Of a stretch of DNA of 64,000 nt, positions 29,844 to 41,410 are shown one piece after another (within the stretch, counting starts at the first letter, position 1; the number at the start of each line of letters is the position of its first letter). Both the position numbers and the translations under genes were made by a program. A model generated the notes under the pieces. That model did not search any database. It had not been told where the DNA came from and saw only the letters and a program-made list of their open reading frames with translations. The DNA comes from Coffea arabica (Eukaryota > Streptophyta > Magnoliopsida > Gentianales > Rubiaceae), in assembly GCF_036785885.1 (NCBI RefSeq), contig NC_092323.1:21460501-21524500 (forward strand), in the 5' to 3' direction.

Positions 29844-32841
29844 CAACCTATGGTTTCAGGGCTATATCCTAACATGTGGTGGTATCTGGTGTTGAACCTA
29901 CTCAAACTTTTTCTTAAAAAAAAAAAAACAGTTATACGTACGAAGGTGGGAAAAGGATGTATAGTTTTCTTTGGTTGGGTATGGAAAAAATATATAGCTA
30001 GAACGGATTCCGATTTTCTCCATTTAAACGTGAGATCAGTTTGTCTACAATTATATATTATTGAAGATCAGACTCTTGATGGCTTACATATGAAGGCAAA
30101 GTTTTAATTGACCGAATTAAATCCCTATTAAACATGTTGGTTTTACTGAGTTTCCTTGTTTAATTTCATCACAAATAAATTTGAGATGCAGCAACATATC
30201 ATCAGCTTAAGTCAATTTTTGAAGCTAATCATGTATAAATCAAAATGGTGTCTATTTATACTCAAACTTTTAAAAGTTCTGTGATTAATTTCCTTCGATT
30301 AATCAATTGAACGATGCAATTGTAGAGAATCTCCACCTAATTGGAGACATTTCCCTGACTACATGCATACAATTAATATGTCGTTTGGAATTTTGTACAT
30401 CAACCACAATGGCTTGGTTTTGGATAGAATACTGAATATAACGTATGTAGATCCTATTTTGTAAGTTATCAATTCTTGGTTGGCTCGTTCTTGGAAATGG
30501 ATTAATCCCAACAGTTATTACTTAGGTTCATGCTAATAATTCTGATACAAACTGATAAATACATTACTCGAGAGACTTTCCAGAAGATCCCAATTCGTTT
30601 TCGTTTTTTCAGCAATTTTCTACAAACATTTAGAACCATAGATGATGCAATATTCAATGGGCATCTCCTTAAAACTGCACCATTACTAGCTAGTATTGTT
30701 ATTAATTTGATAGTGCTATTCTTGTCCTTGTCTCTTGGCTGCATTAAATAAGCTTATTGATCAATTATCACCTGTATTGAACAAAAGCCCTTATTCAGTT
30801 GAGAGAAAGCTTAATAAATAAATTAAATCGTCAGTCACTGTAGATTATTGCTCATGATTCATGAAAAGAGTTGGTTGTGATAGAAACGGGAGAGAGACAG
30901 AAACAATCGTCATTAGAATTATTTCTGAACAGTGTAAAAGTGATTGAACAGATTGTAACTCACTATTAGTTACTTGTAAACTCTTAAAATATAGATGTTA
31001 TATTTAACCACTGTTTATGTGAACTCATACAAGATGAGTCGGAGTTATGTGTCGTTATCTCGTCTTACAATTTGAATTTTTGCCCTTTCGGCAAAATTTG
31101 AGTCAGAAGCATTCCAGAATGAGTGTAATTGACAATTGTCGATGCTCTTAGTCTAACAAAAATACTTTCTTTGTCATAAAACAAATTACAAAAGTCACTT
31201 ATAGTATATTCCTTAGAAGAATAAACTAAATACCATCTGTTAGTGAACTACAAGAATAGCAATTGAATTGATTACCTTGACTAATTCTTGGACTGCTTTT
31301 TACAACAAACTTGCAATTGTTCCTTGCCAAACAATGGTATTATGTAATATGAAGCAGTCAACTACTTTATGCTGCTCTTAAGGGATTTAGACTTTCTGTA
31401 GTCGTAGTAGAGATTGTAGAGTACACTTACAGGTGACTGATGAGTTGGTTTGAAATTAGAAGAATAGATTGAATGAATGATACATGTTTTAAATGAGTGA
31501 TGATTTTTCTTATGTTTTCGGTGGTTATTGTCATCGTGCATTTTCTACGCCACAATTGCGGGTCGTGCCTTCGCGAAAGAAGCCCAACAGAGCTTACTAG
31601 CTACTTAGCCACTGAATCAGACAAACCCATATATGTACCCAAAAATTCCCATGGAGCATTTCGTTAGTATGAATCCACTAATGTTTCTAGCTAATTACTT
31701 TTCTGTTCATCAGCCAAATTCGATTAGGTGAGATGCTTACTCGAAGTTTAATAAAAAGCGAACAATAGTAGGAACAAAAGTTTTCATAATGACAACAACT
31801 CCTTTTCCTTTTTCTTTTTTTCTTTTCTCGGGGTTTTGGTATTTAATTGTTTTTTTTAATAAAAAGTTTGGGTGGATTTGATTCCGGTTACCACCATAGG
31901 TCAAGGCATGCCCTGGACCAAAACTCGCTTATAAGGGTTCTTGGAGATCACTCAACTACATAGTTCTCATATCGACGGCAAAATTTGAACATACAGCCTC
32001 TTGTGAGATAATGGTCCATTCTTACTAACATGAACCAATTTATATTGACGAGTTTAACTATATGTTACTTGCGTTACTACATTGGAATTATACTATAGTG
32101 ATTTATCATTTTATTTGAGGGGACAAGAGCATTTTTTATTAGGGGAATATTATAATGGAATAAATAGTGCAATTCTCATCTATTCAGTCTTTTTCTAGGA
32201 CATGCTTATACTTGTCATTGTAGATGTTAGAATTGAGATATTAAAAAAATGTTGTATTTCCACTTTCTCAATTGATAATTGTTCCCTAATTATCTAATTA
32301 ATAAGACCACAAACTGAGGTGTGACTGTAATCTAGAAACTAAATCATATACCATATAAGCGAAATATGAAATTATTTTTTAAAGTGGTAAGTGAAGAATT
32401 ACTGTCGATCATCTTCAAAAAAAAAACTTGTTTGTCTAAGCGTATAATTGCTGTTTAGTCATGCATGTAGTTGTGACTAATATGACTTTTGATTTTTTTT
32501 TTTCCAAAAAAACTAATTCCGTCCCTCATGTCTAAAGCTGCAAAATAAATGAATTTATCAAAACTAATCCATTTACAAGTTTAAAAAAAAAGAAAGATAA
32601 GCAATGGAAAACTTGTGCAGATGCTTTAGAAATTTTTAAATTCTTTTTCCTCCACAATACAAATTTTCAATTCTTTGGTATTATACCATTTTTATTTTTT
32701 AATTTTAAAATCATATGACTTTGTTTTTTTCTAATAAAATGTTTCATATTCAGATTAAAAGTACAACATTATTCTAGAACTATTATGTAACAGTATTAAT
32801 GTCATTTTGTTAAAATTTGGATGAAAATTCATCATTAATGT
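29844..32841. other. Intergenic sequence, no gene recognised
   Basis: AT-rich. Open frames at 29850-30107 and a mutually overlapping pair at 30502-30751 carry no family motif. Near 31880-32030 a phrase with 'gccctggaccaaaactcg' and 'aacatacagcctcttgtgag' may be an old dispersed repeat. I see no RNA gene. Confidence 0.4.
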
Positions 32842-33517
32842 TTGACTTAGGGTCTGTTTGATAACATAAAAAGGTGCTGAATCTGAACTTTTTCAGACAT
32901 TTAGATGTTTTGAATGTTTGATAAATGAAAATCCATTTACTGAATTTGTTAAGTAGCGCTGAACTTGTGTGTATTTTTTTCAGCATAAGAATCCTAACTG
33001 AATGCTTAATTCTGATAAGAATCAATAGAATTACTTCAATTACCTTATCTTATCTACCAAATCTACCATTGTTTATTAATTGTATTCAAAATTCTTATCT
33101 AATTAAACAATCTGATATTTTCTATCTAACGGTTTTCGATTTACCTTTTCTCCCCTTTTAATGACTTTCACTTCTTCTCCATATTCCTTATAAAATATAT
33201 TTTATCTTTTATATTAATTTGATTTAAAAATAAATATTGTCATTTTCATACTTAACAATTTTAAGTTAATTAAATCATAGGTTCTATTTCTTTTTTGAAT
33301 GAAAAAATATAAGGGCAAAATTGTCAATTTAAACTTATTAAGCATTCAGTTATAAATATTTATCAAACAGTATAAATAGGTTTAGTATAAAAATTCAGAC
33401 ATTCATATATATCTTTTTAGTGCTTAAAATTCAGTAAATTAATTTTTTCAGTATTCAAATTTCAGAATTCAGACTTCAGAATTCAAATTTAGTTTTATCA
33501 AACGGAACCTTAGTCAA
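32842..33517. mobile_element. MITE with gtttgata terminal inverted repeats
   Basis: The left end ttgacttagggtctgtttga and the reversed right end ttgactaaggttccgtttga match over about 25 bp with few mismatches. The next bases (taac and taaa) extend the similarity. The interior is rich in 'attcagaattcag' type words and has no transposase. It is 676 bp. The outermost ttgact may include part of the target site, so the exact ends are uncertain. Confidence 0.75.
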
Positions 33518-34078
33518 TGAAGTGGGCAAAGTGCATATATTTAAAGTTTAGGGGGCAAAGTGTTATAAGGGATCAAATTCAAGGGGGCAAACTGTAATTA
33601 ATCCTTATTGAAAACTTTCAAAATTAGCTACATTATGTGGTCTAACTAACAAGCTGTAAAGGAACAATAGTCATCCCATTAACCGAATGCAATATTATAA
33701 GCGCACATGTTTGCTTTCTTCTCCATGATCGCAAGACTTCTTTATGCATTTATTTTATCTTTTTGACAACTAATGGGAACACCAAGTAGGAATGTTGAAA
33801 ATTTTGTCATAGATTTTCTTTTTCAAAATCTTTCATGTATACATATATAGGTGTGTGTATCATACAAACAAATACTTTAGATAAATCAATCTAATTCAAT
33901 AAAATAATTTCAATGCCTTAAGAAAGTTACAACCAGAAAATAATCGCAAACTATTATGCGTGCAACTATTTAGGCCTCGATGGACAACATCAAAATTCTT
34001 GTATTTAGGTCGTTTTCAGTTCTTGACTATTCCAAATATCACAAGATTCCCTCCCCCACAACAAAAAAAAAAGACATC
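33518..34078. other. Intergenic sequence, no gene recognised
   Basis: AT-rich; repeated 'agggggcaaa(g/c)tg' words occur at about 33549 and 33580. Nothing else can be supported. Confidence 0.4.
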
Positions 34079-34083
34079 TCTTT

Positions 34084-34714
34084 TGTTGGAAATTAGTTTG
34101 TAGTATGAAAATTGATCGTGACTTGTGACATGATTTTTTTTATCATGTCTAGAAGTTTGATTCATGAATTTTCAACAAGGTTCATTGGTATATTGATGTA
34201 TCTTCTCAAGTTCATTTGTTCATTTATGGAACTACTCAATTCATGTATTTGAAGTCCTAAATTCATGAATGGACATTAAGTGAAGATACATTGATGTATC
34301 TTCTCAAGTTCATTAGTTCATGTATTTGGTGTACTATATTCATAAATGGACATTAAGTAAAGTTCATGTACTTTTGCTCTTGGATTGCCTATAAATAGAG
34401 GTAGTCTAAACCTCTCTTGTGCAACTTGTACTTAGGCTACCTTAGATTTGCAAAACCAACTTCTTGCTTCTCTTTTTTATGAAAATTAAGATTAAACTTG
34501 TTATAGCTAGTTTTCATTTCCATTGTATTTTAAAAGTAATTTGTCATCTCAACCCAGTTAGCAAGATAGTGGGGGCAAATCACACCTCAAGAAGAGTGAT
34601 CACACGCCTTGGAAACTCTCTTGAATTCCCCAAAAAATTAGTTTAGTCTTGATATTATTCTTGTAATAGTTTTATGGTAGGTTCTATACACTTGTAATCC
34701 CCATTTCTCCAACA
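34084..34714 (+). repeat. 5' LTR of the copia element
   Basis: 631 bp. A TATA box, TATAAATA, is at 34390-34397. An internal direct repeat of about 98 bp begins ttgatgtatcttctcaagtt at 34193 and 34291. It carries 8 extra bases near its end that the 3' LTR lacks. Confidence 0.93.
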
Positions 34715-34770
34715 ATCTTAAGGTGTGATTTAAGATTGGTATTGAGTCTACTCAAGAATCTGTTATCAAG

Positions 34771-35637
34771 GTGATGAATCAAGACTTTGTCAAGTTGGAT
34801 CGCTTGGATGGAACCAGAACCAATTTTAGTAGGTGGAAGGATAAGATGATCTTCTTCTCGACAGTCATGAAGGTGGCATGCGTGCTGAACCCGGATCTTT
34901 CAGAAATTATTCCTCCAATAGATAACGATTCAGAGGATTTGAAAAAACAAAAGGAAAAACATGAAGAAGATGAAGTGGTGTGTAGAGGTTACATTCTCAA
35001 TACTTTGTCAGATAGTCTCTATGATATATTCGCAACCGTCAAGTCACCAAAGGAGATTTGGACTACCTTTGAGCATCAACATGTCAACCAAAAGCAAGGC
35101 TCAGATAAGTTTCTTATCAAAAAATACTTTGACTTCAAATTTATAAACAATTCTCCACTTCTTGATCAAATTCACAATTTGCAAGTGATTGTTTCAAAAC
35201 TCAAAGATTTAAATGTTGAAATTTTAGAAGCATTTCAAGTGGGGGCTATTATTGTCAAGTTGCCTCCTAGTTGGAATGACTATCAAAAGAAATTGCTCCA
35301 TACTTCTGAAATTTTGACTTTAGATGGTGTTTTGAAACATCTAAATATTGAAGAAGATGCTAGAAATCTTCAAAAGAAAGATGTGAATGGTGAATCTAAA
35401 GTGAAAGTGGAGGATGACTCTAAGGTGAATTTTGTGAACGAAAGAAAGTGTTCCAATTTCAAAAGGAAGAAATATGATAATACTAATTCTAAGGATAATA
35501 AGAAGAAGATAGAAATTGATATAATTGTGGCAAGAAAGGCCATTACAAATTTGAATGCAGATATGACAAGAAACAAAAGACTTGTGGTGTTTCAACTGCA
35601 AATCTTGTTGACAAAATTTCAGAAATCGTTGCTATGA
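34771..35637 (+). CDS. Copia Gag polyprotein part, zinc knuckle lost
   Basis: The 288-aa frame begins near VKLDRLDGTRTNFSRWKDKM, the N terminus of the copia Gag (UBN2/retrotran_gag type). It continues with FLIKKYFDFKFINNSPLLDQ and LPPSWNDYQKKLLH, which are conserved in the family. The nucleocapsid knuckle YNCGKKGHYKFECR is encoded at about 35519-35560 in another frame, after a point stop, so a frameshift has removed it from this product. The protein could be made, but particle assembly with RNA binding would be impaired. Confidence 0.8.
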   Translation: MMNQDFVKLDRLDGTRTNFSRWKDKMIFFSTVMKVACVLNPDLSEIIPPIDNDSEDLKKQKEKHEEDEVVCRGYILNTLSDSLYDIFATVKSPKEIWTTFEHQHVNQKQGSDKFLIKKYFDFKFINNSPLLDQIHNLQVIVSKLKDLNVEILEAFQVGAIIVKLPPSWNDYQKKLLHTSEILTLDGVLKHLNIEEDARNLQKKDVNGESKVKVEDDSKVNFVNERKCSNFKRKKYDNTNSKDNKKKIEIDIIVARKAITNLNADMTRNKRLVVFQLQILLTKFQKSLL

Positions 35638-38634
35638 TGTCACTTGGTATGGTGACTGAAGTGAACATGATCACACCTAATTCTTCCAAGAATTGGTGGT
35701 ATGATTCTGGTGCAGCCATTCATGTGTGCAATGACAAGAGTCAATTCAAGAATTATGAAATTCTTGAAAGATGGCAAATGGTGTAAGAGCTAAAGTGCAT
35801 AGCAAAAGTTGTGTGAATGTTCAATTTACTTTCAGCATGAAATTAGTCCTCACTAATATACTTCAAGTTTTGGATACTGTAAAAAATCTTGTTTCTGCTG
35901 ATATTCTAAACAAGAAAAGGTTGAAAGTTGTACTAGAAACCAACAAAGTGATATTATCTAAGAATGGTATCTTTGTTGGAAAAGGCTACTCTTATAATGG
36001 CATTTTTAAATTAAGTATCAATAAGATTGATGATATTTTTCTTTATTTTGTTGATTCCTCTTATTCTTTGTGGTATGGTAGATTAGGAACATGTGAAAAA
36101 GAAGTGTGAAACATTTGTTCAATCCAAAATAATGAGATTGCTTTTTCCTAGAGTTGAAAGAAACTCACAATTGCTTGATCTTGTGCATTTGAATGTTTGT
36201 GAGTTGAATGAAATTTTAACAAGAGGTGGTAATAGGTACTTCATCATTTTCATTGATGATTACTCTAGATATGTACATGTATATTTGATGAAAACAAAAG
36301 ATGAAGTCTTTTATATGTTTAAAACATACACGTCTCTTGTTGAAAATCAATTAAGTAGAAAATCAAAATATTGAGAAGTGATAGAGGTGGTGAATATTTT
36401 CCTATTGAATTCTCAACTTTTTGTGAAAATAATGGTATTGTACACCAAACAAGTGCTCCTTATACTTCACAATAAAATGGTTTGCCTGAAAGGAAAAATA
36501 GAACTTTAAAAGATATGGTAAATGCCATGATTTTAAGTTCTGGTCTATCAAAAAATTTGTGGGGTGAAATTTTATTGACTACGTGTCATGTGCATAATCG
36601 CATTCCCTCCTTGAAAACTAAAGTGTCTCCATATAAATTGTGGAATGGAAGAAAATCAAATTTGAATTATCTAAAAGTTTGGGAATGTATAGCTTATTAT
36701 AAAGTCCTGGGAAATAAAAGAATAAAATTGGGACCTAGAGCACTTAAAAGTGTGTTCGTTGGCTATAGCTGAAAATTCTAAAGCATATAGGCTACTTGAT
36801 CTTGACTCTAATTTGATTGTGGAATCAAGTGATGTTGAATTTTTTGAGAATAAGTTTCTCAATAATTCAAAAGTTGAAAATGATCCACAAAGTGAACCAA
36901 GTTCTTCTAATAATGGTGACCCTTCTAATGGTACAAAAAGGAAGGAAATTGACACTCCTTTTGAATCAAGAAGGAATCAAAGACAAAGAAAAGAAAAGAG
37001 TCTATCTTTTGATTTTATTCCTTCACAAGCTATTGTCTTTCTTGTTGAAAGCAATTGAGATTCTCTACTAAATAAAACTCCAATTTTATTTAGCATAGAG
37101 GATGGTTCTAAAACATTTAGTGAAATTATGAAATCTAGAGATTCAACATTTTGAAAAGAAATGGTAAATGATGAAATGGATTCATTGTTATCTAACGGTA
37201 CTTGGCTTTTAGTTGATTTATCACATGGTTCTAAACTTATTAGTTGTAAGTGAATATTTTCAAAGAAATATTCCACGGATGGATTCATACTAACCTATAA
37301 AGTTAGGTTGGTGGACAAAACTTTTAGACAAAAGGAAGGCATTGATTATTTCGACACATATGCACCAGTTGCTAGAATTGCATCCATTAGAGTACTTTTG
37401 ACTCTAGTTTCAATCTACAACCTTTGTGTAATGGATTTCAAGATAGCCTTTCTAAATGGTGATTTAGATGAAGAGGTGTATATGGAACAACCAGGAGGTC
37501 TTTGTGCTACCCGAAAATGAGAATAGGGTGTGTAAACTTGTAAAATTATTATATGGATTGAAACAAACACCGAAACAATGGTATGACAAGTTTGAATCTA
37601 TTTTACTTTCACATGAATTTAGGTCAAATAATGCTAACAAGTGCATTTATTCTAAATTCAATGACAAGAATAGAGTGATCATTTGTTTCTATGTAAACGA
37701 CATGCTAATTGTTGGTACTAACTACCAAGCTGTAGTAGATACTAAGAAATATCTTTCTAGCAATTTCAAAAATGAAAAATCTTGGAGAGGTGAATACTAT
37801 CTTAGGGATTAAAATTAAGAGACATAGTGGGGGATTTGCACTTTTGAAATCACATTATGTTGATAAAATTCTAAAAAAGTATCAACATTTGAATATGAAA
37901 GAGGCTAGTACTCCCTTTGATCCTAATTTCAAATTATATGAGAATGCTGGTAATCCAATTGCTCAGTTAAAATATGCAATTGCAATTGGAAGTTTAATGC
38001 AATGAGTTGCACAAGACCAGATATTTCTTATTCAGTGTGTAGATTAGCTAGGTATACCAAGAATCCTAGTAAAGATCATTGAAAAGCAGTGACTAGAATC
38101 CTTGGTTATGTTAAAAGAACCAAAGATTTAGGTCTATTCTACAATAATTTTCAAATGTTCTTGAGGGGTAAACAAATGCTAGTTGGGTAACTAGTACTGG
38201 TGATCAAAATCATACTAGTGGATGGATCTTTATGCTGGGTGGTGGAGCTGTTTCTTGGGTTTCAAAGAAAACAAACTGTGATTACTCATTCTACCATGCA
38301 AGCTGAATTCATAACTTTAGTTTCTGCATGCAGAGAAGCGCAGTAGCTTAGAGATTTATTACTTGATATAAATCTATAACCTTGTCCTATGCCTGCAATT
38401 GTATTGTTTTGCGATAGTGAGAACACTATGTCTAGAGTATTGAACAAAGTGTACAATGGTAAATCTAAACATATAAGTCTGAGGCATACCTATATTAGAC
38501 AAATGTTGAATAATGATGTTGTCACAGATGTATTTGTAAGAATTTATAATAATTTAGTGGATCCGTTGACTAAAGCTCTTGCAAGAGACTTGGTGAATTC
38601 GACGTCGGGAATGGGATTAAAACCCTTTGTCTAG
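35638..38634 (+). pseudogene. Copia pol remnant: protease, integrase, RT, RNase H
   Basis: The protease motif NWWYDSGAAIHVC is at about 35692-35730. The pre-integrase motif LWYGRLG is near 36070 and then shifts frame. The integrase core reads FIIFIDDYSRYVHVYLMKTK, then RSDRGGEYF in a shifted frame near 36375, then a TAA in place of Gln at 36473-36475, followed by NGLPERKNRTLKDMVNAM. Reverse transcriptase has FDTYAPVARIASIRVLLTL, AFLNGDLDEEVYMEQP and LLYGLKQTPKQWYDKF. Its catalytic box is YVND (37690-37701) instead of YVDD, a loss of one metal-binding Asp. RNase H reads SGWIFMLGGGAVSW, then HISLRHTYIRQML. At least five frameshifts or stops make it dead. Intact frames within it occur at 35771-36109, 36482-36772, 37308-37520, 37468-37812, 37772-38005 and 38389-38634. 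Confidence 0.92.
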
Positions 38635-39182
38635 AATCACTAGCAATGGTAACCCAACCTTCTTCTAGTACTACCCCTAGTTTGAAAGGTTTAAAAAGTA
38701 AAAACGAGTTACTAATAAGTGATTGTGAGTGCTACAAATTTTTGTGTATACCATTCCAAGTGGTAGTACATTATATTACTCTTAATTGAGCAAGTTGAGA
38801 AGTATTCTCTTAATAAACATATTTCTTAGTGCTTTATTTGTTAACGTTAGAAATATATAGTTTACTTATATGATCATAGAAGTGGTGCCGCTTCTAGTGA
38901 AAGTCTAAGGTAATCTTTCATACATGATCATGAACTAGGATGAGCACATGGCCGGTAATAGTGCTAAAGATGAAATGTGATTGTTGGATGCAAGTTGATT
39001 AGACCATGTGGATAATTCTATTCTAATTTCAAATCTTGGTTTAAGCAATCTAGCCACCTTGATTTGATTAGAACTTGTGAATTATTTGCACTAAAGAAAA
39101 GTTTAAAACGAAAGTTATTTTTCTTTATGCATGATATCATAAGTGTTGGTTTAGCATTTCATACTACAAACTAAGCGGGGAA

Positions 39183-39803
39183 TGTTGGAAATTAGTTTGT
39201 AATATGAAAATTGATCATGACTTGTGACATGAATTTTCTTATCATGTCTAGATGTTTGATTCAGGAATTTTCTACAAGGTTCATTGGTACACTGATGTAT
39301 CTTCTCAAGTTCATTTGTTCATTTATGGAACTACTCAATTCATGTACTTGAAGTAGTAATTCATGTATGGACATTAAGTGAAGATACATTGACGTATCTT
39401 CTCAAGTTCATTAGTTCATGTATTTGGTGTACTATATTCATAAATGAACATTAAGTGAAGTTCATGTACTTTTGCACTTGGATTGCCTATAAATAGAGGT
39501 AGTCTAAACCTCTATTATGCAACTTGTGCTTAGACTATTTTAGATTTACAAAACAAACTTTTTGCATCTCTTTCTTGTAAAAACTAAGATTAAACTTGCT
39601 ATAGGCTAGTTTTCATTTCCATTGTATCCTAGAGGTAATTTGCCATCTCAACCCAGTTAGCAAGATAGTGGGGGCAAATCACACTTCAAGGAGAGTGATC
39701 ACATGCCTTGGAAACTTTCTTGAGTTCCCCAAAAAATTAGTTTAGTCTTGATATTATTCTTATAATAGTTTTGTAGTAGATTCTATACACTTGTAATCCA
39801 ACA
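39183..39803 (+). repeat. 3' LTR of the copia element
   Basis: 621 bp, TATAAATA at 39488-39495, ending TTGTAATCCAACA directly before TCTTT. Confidence 0.93.
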
Positions 39804-40011
39804 TCTTTCTTATGCAAAAAAGGGGGAAAAAGACTAGGAGTGGTGGGTGAGGAAGAGATTAGGAAGACATTGATATAGCTGGGCCACAAAAAAGTGGGCG
39901 AAGCAAAATTGTGGCACCTTCTTTTTTTTTTTTTTGTTGTTGTCAAAATAGGAAGCAAAAGTGTTAGCGGCCCTTTTGTCACATAGCCAAACACTCAGGC
40001 AGACACATGAA

Positions 40012-40248
40012 TGGTGGATAGGGGGTTACTTGTCATCCATTCGAAGGATTGATGGTCGAGAATTACTCGACCCAATACCATGGACGACTATGATTGAAGG
40101 TGTATCAATCCGCAAACTGTTTGTGATATGGAACTACACTGTGCATCAATGATTGATGCACCTTCAATCATAGCCGTCCATGGTATTGGGACGAGTAAAT
40201 CTCGACCGTCCATCCTTCGGATGAATGATACGTGACCTCCCATCCACA
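40012..40248. repeat. Long foldback: ~99-bp inverted arms, 40-nt loop
   Basis: The left arm 40012-40110 and right arm 40151-40248 are imperfect reverse complements. Matching pairs include 'ccaataccatggacg' with 'cgtccatggtattgg', and 'tatgattgaaggtg' with 'caccttcaatcata'. Similarity is roughly 85 percent by eye. A transcript of either strand would form a long hairpin. This could be a foldback transposon, a MITE dimer or a young small-RNA precursor. The open frames on both strands here mirror each other and are not genes. Confidence 0.85.
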
Positions 40249-40559
40249 GTCCACGTGTAGCGTCTTTGGATGGATGGTTGATATTTCCAAAAGAGGGTGA
40301 CTGCCCTAATATCATCCTGTGCATGGTTATTTAGCAACAAGGGGAAACTTGAATCCCATTTAACATCAGAGGTTAGCTACAACAGCAAATTGAGCAAGAG
40401 TATGAGCACACATATTTCCAATTCTATATACAAATGAGAAGGTACAGTGGACAAACATCTCACTCAAAACATTTATTCTGAGTGGACAAACATCTCACTA
40501 GAATATTCATCCTCATTCTTTCCTTGGATTTTTTCTACTATAGCTTTACGATCCAATTG

Positions 40560-41410
40560 GACCACCTTGCCTCCTTTTCCATGATTAGAGCCATTCTTAT
40601 TGGCTTTGCTTCCTCTATCATTGCATCCCCTTTTCGTTGTTTTTTTAACACCCCTAGACTATGACTATTTTTCCAGTCTAATTCCTTGTTACAATGCCCA
40701 ATCTTGTTCTGATCATGTTTGCTGAGATTGCTGCATCTGTATTGATCTTAATGATACTTTCACTTGGAGGAGTTAATTGGTGTTTCAGTTCATTTTGAGT
40801 TGTTTCAACACTATGCCTTCCATCCTGAGGTGTTTGAGCTTCCTTGAATTCCAGCCATTCACTTTGTGCTTTAACTATAACTGCTTTCTGATATTTCCTT
40901 TTGCCATTAAACTCATGTTCATTTCTTGCCTTTCAGATTTGCTATAGAATGTTGGCAATCAATGTGATATGTTCTTGTCCCTGGTATCTAGCCTTTGCAT
41001 CTAAATGCCCTCCTGTCATCTCCAAAAATTCCCTCGTAATTCCTCCAATCCATCCTATTGGACTGGTGATAGTTTCCATACTGTTTCTGCGTATTTGCAA
41101 AAGAAGAATATATGCTCAACTATTTCTTTAGTTTCACCACATCTTGTGCATAGTGCACCCCCCTTTGCCTGTTCTCCTATATATTGGATCCTTTACAGGA
41201 AAGTTTATTTTGCAGACACTTCCATAGGAAATGTTTTACTTTGTACTTTAGATGAATGCCCCACGGATTTTTCCGTACCTTATCCCTCTGTTGGGACTAG
41301 GGAGTAGCTTGTGCCTTCCCTGTTGTCTGGTCCCTTAGTTACTTTGCTTGCCTCTCTTTTTTTGCAATTGCATAGGCTGATTTAAGTGTGTAGGTCCCAG
41401 ACTTTGAGAA
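40560..41410 (-). pseudogene. LINE 3' remnant: zf-RVT and RNase H-like domains
   Basis: Reading the minus strand: YSVKSAY-like SAYAIAKKREASKVTK (about 41390), then NPWGIHLKYKVKHFLWKCLQ (about 41260-41200), the usual start of the zinc-binding reverse transcriptase module. Then in another frame comes ALCTRCGETKEIVEHIFFFC followed by KYAETVWKLSPVQ (about 41150-41060). Further on, PPSESIIKINTDAAISANM (about 40770) is the start of the RNase H-like domain of plant non-LTR elements. At least one frameshift and several stops are present. The reverse transcriptase and endonuclease parts are missing. It is a dead LINE tail. Confidence 0.8.

Larger units (their letters stand above)
34079..39808 (+). mobile_element. 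Ty1/copia LTR retrotransposon, complete but inactivated
   Basis: The LTRs at 34084-34714 and 39183-39803 start TGTTGGAAAT and end CCAACA. They are flanked by the exact target duplication TCTTT (34079-34083, 39804-39808). The order is gag, protease, integrase, reverse transcriptase, RNase H, which defines copia. The LTRs differ at roughly 5 percent of sites by eye plus small indels, so it is much older than the gag-only element nearby. Frameshifts and stops break pol. The primer site (tggtattgag, 34737-34746) is a degenerate form of the usual initiator-Met site and lies 22 nt from the LTR. The polypurine tract is aagcggggaa at 39173-39182. Confidence 0.95.

Noticed and set aside
39961..40324. 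Two similar proteins on opposite strands
   Set aside because: They are the two arms of one inverted repeat read in both directions.
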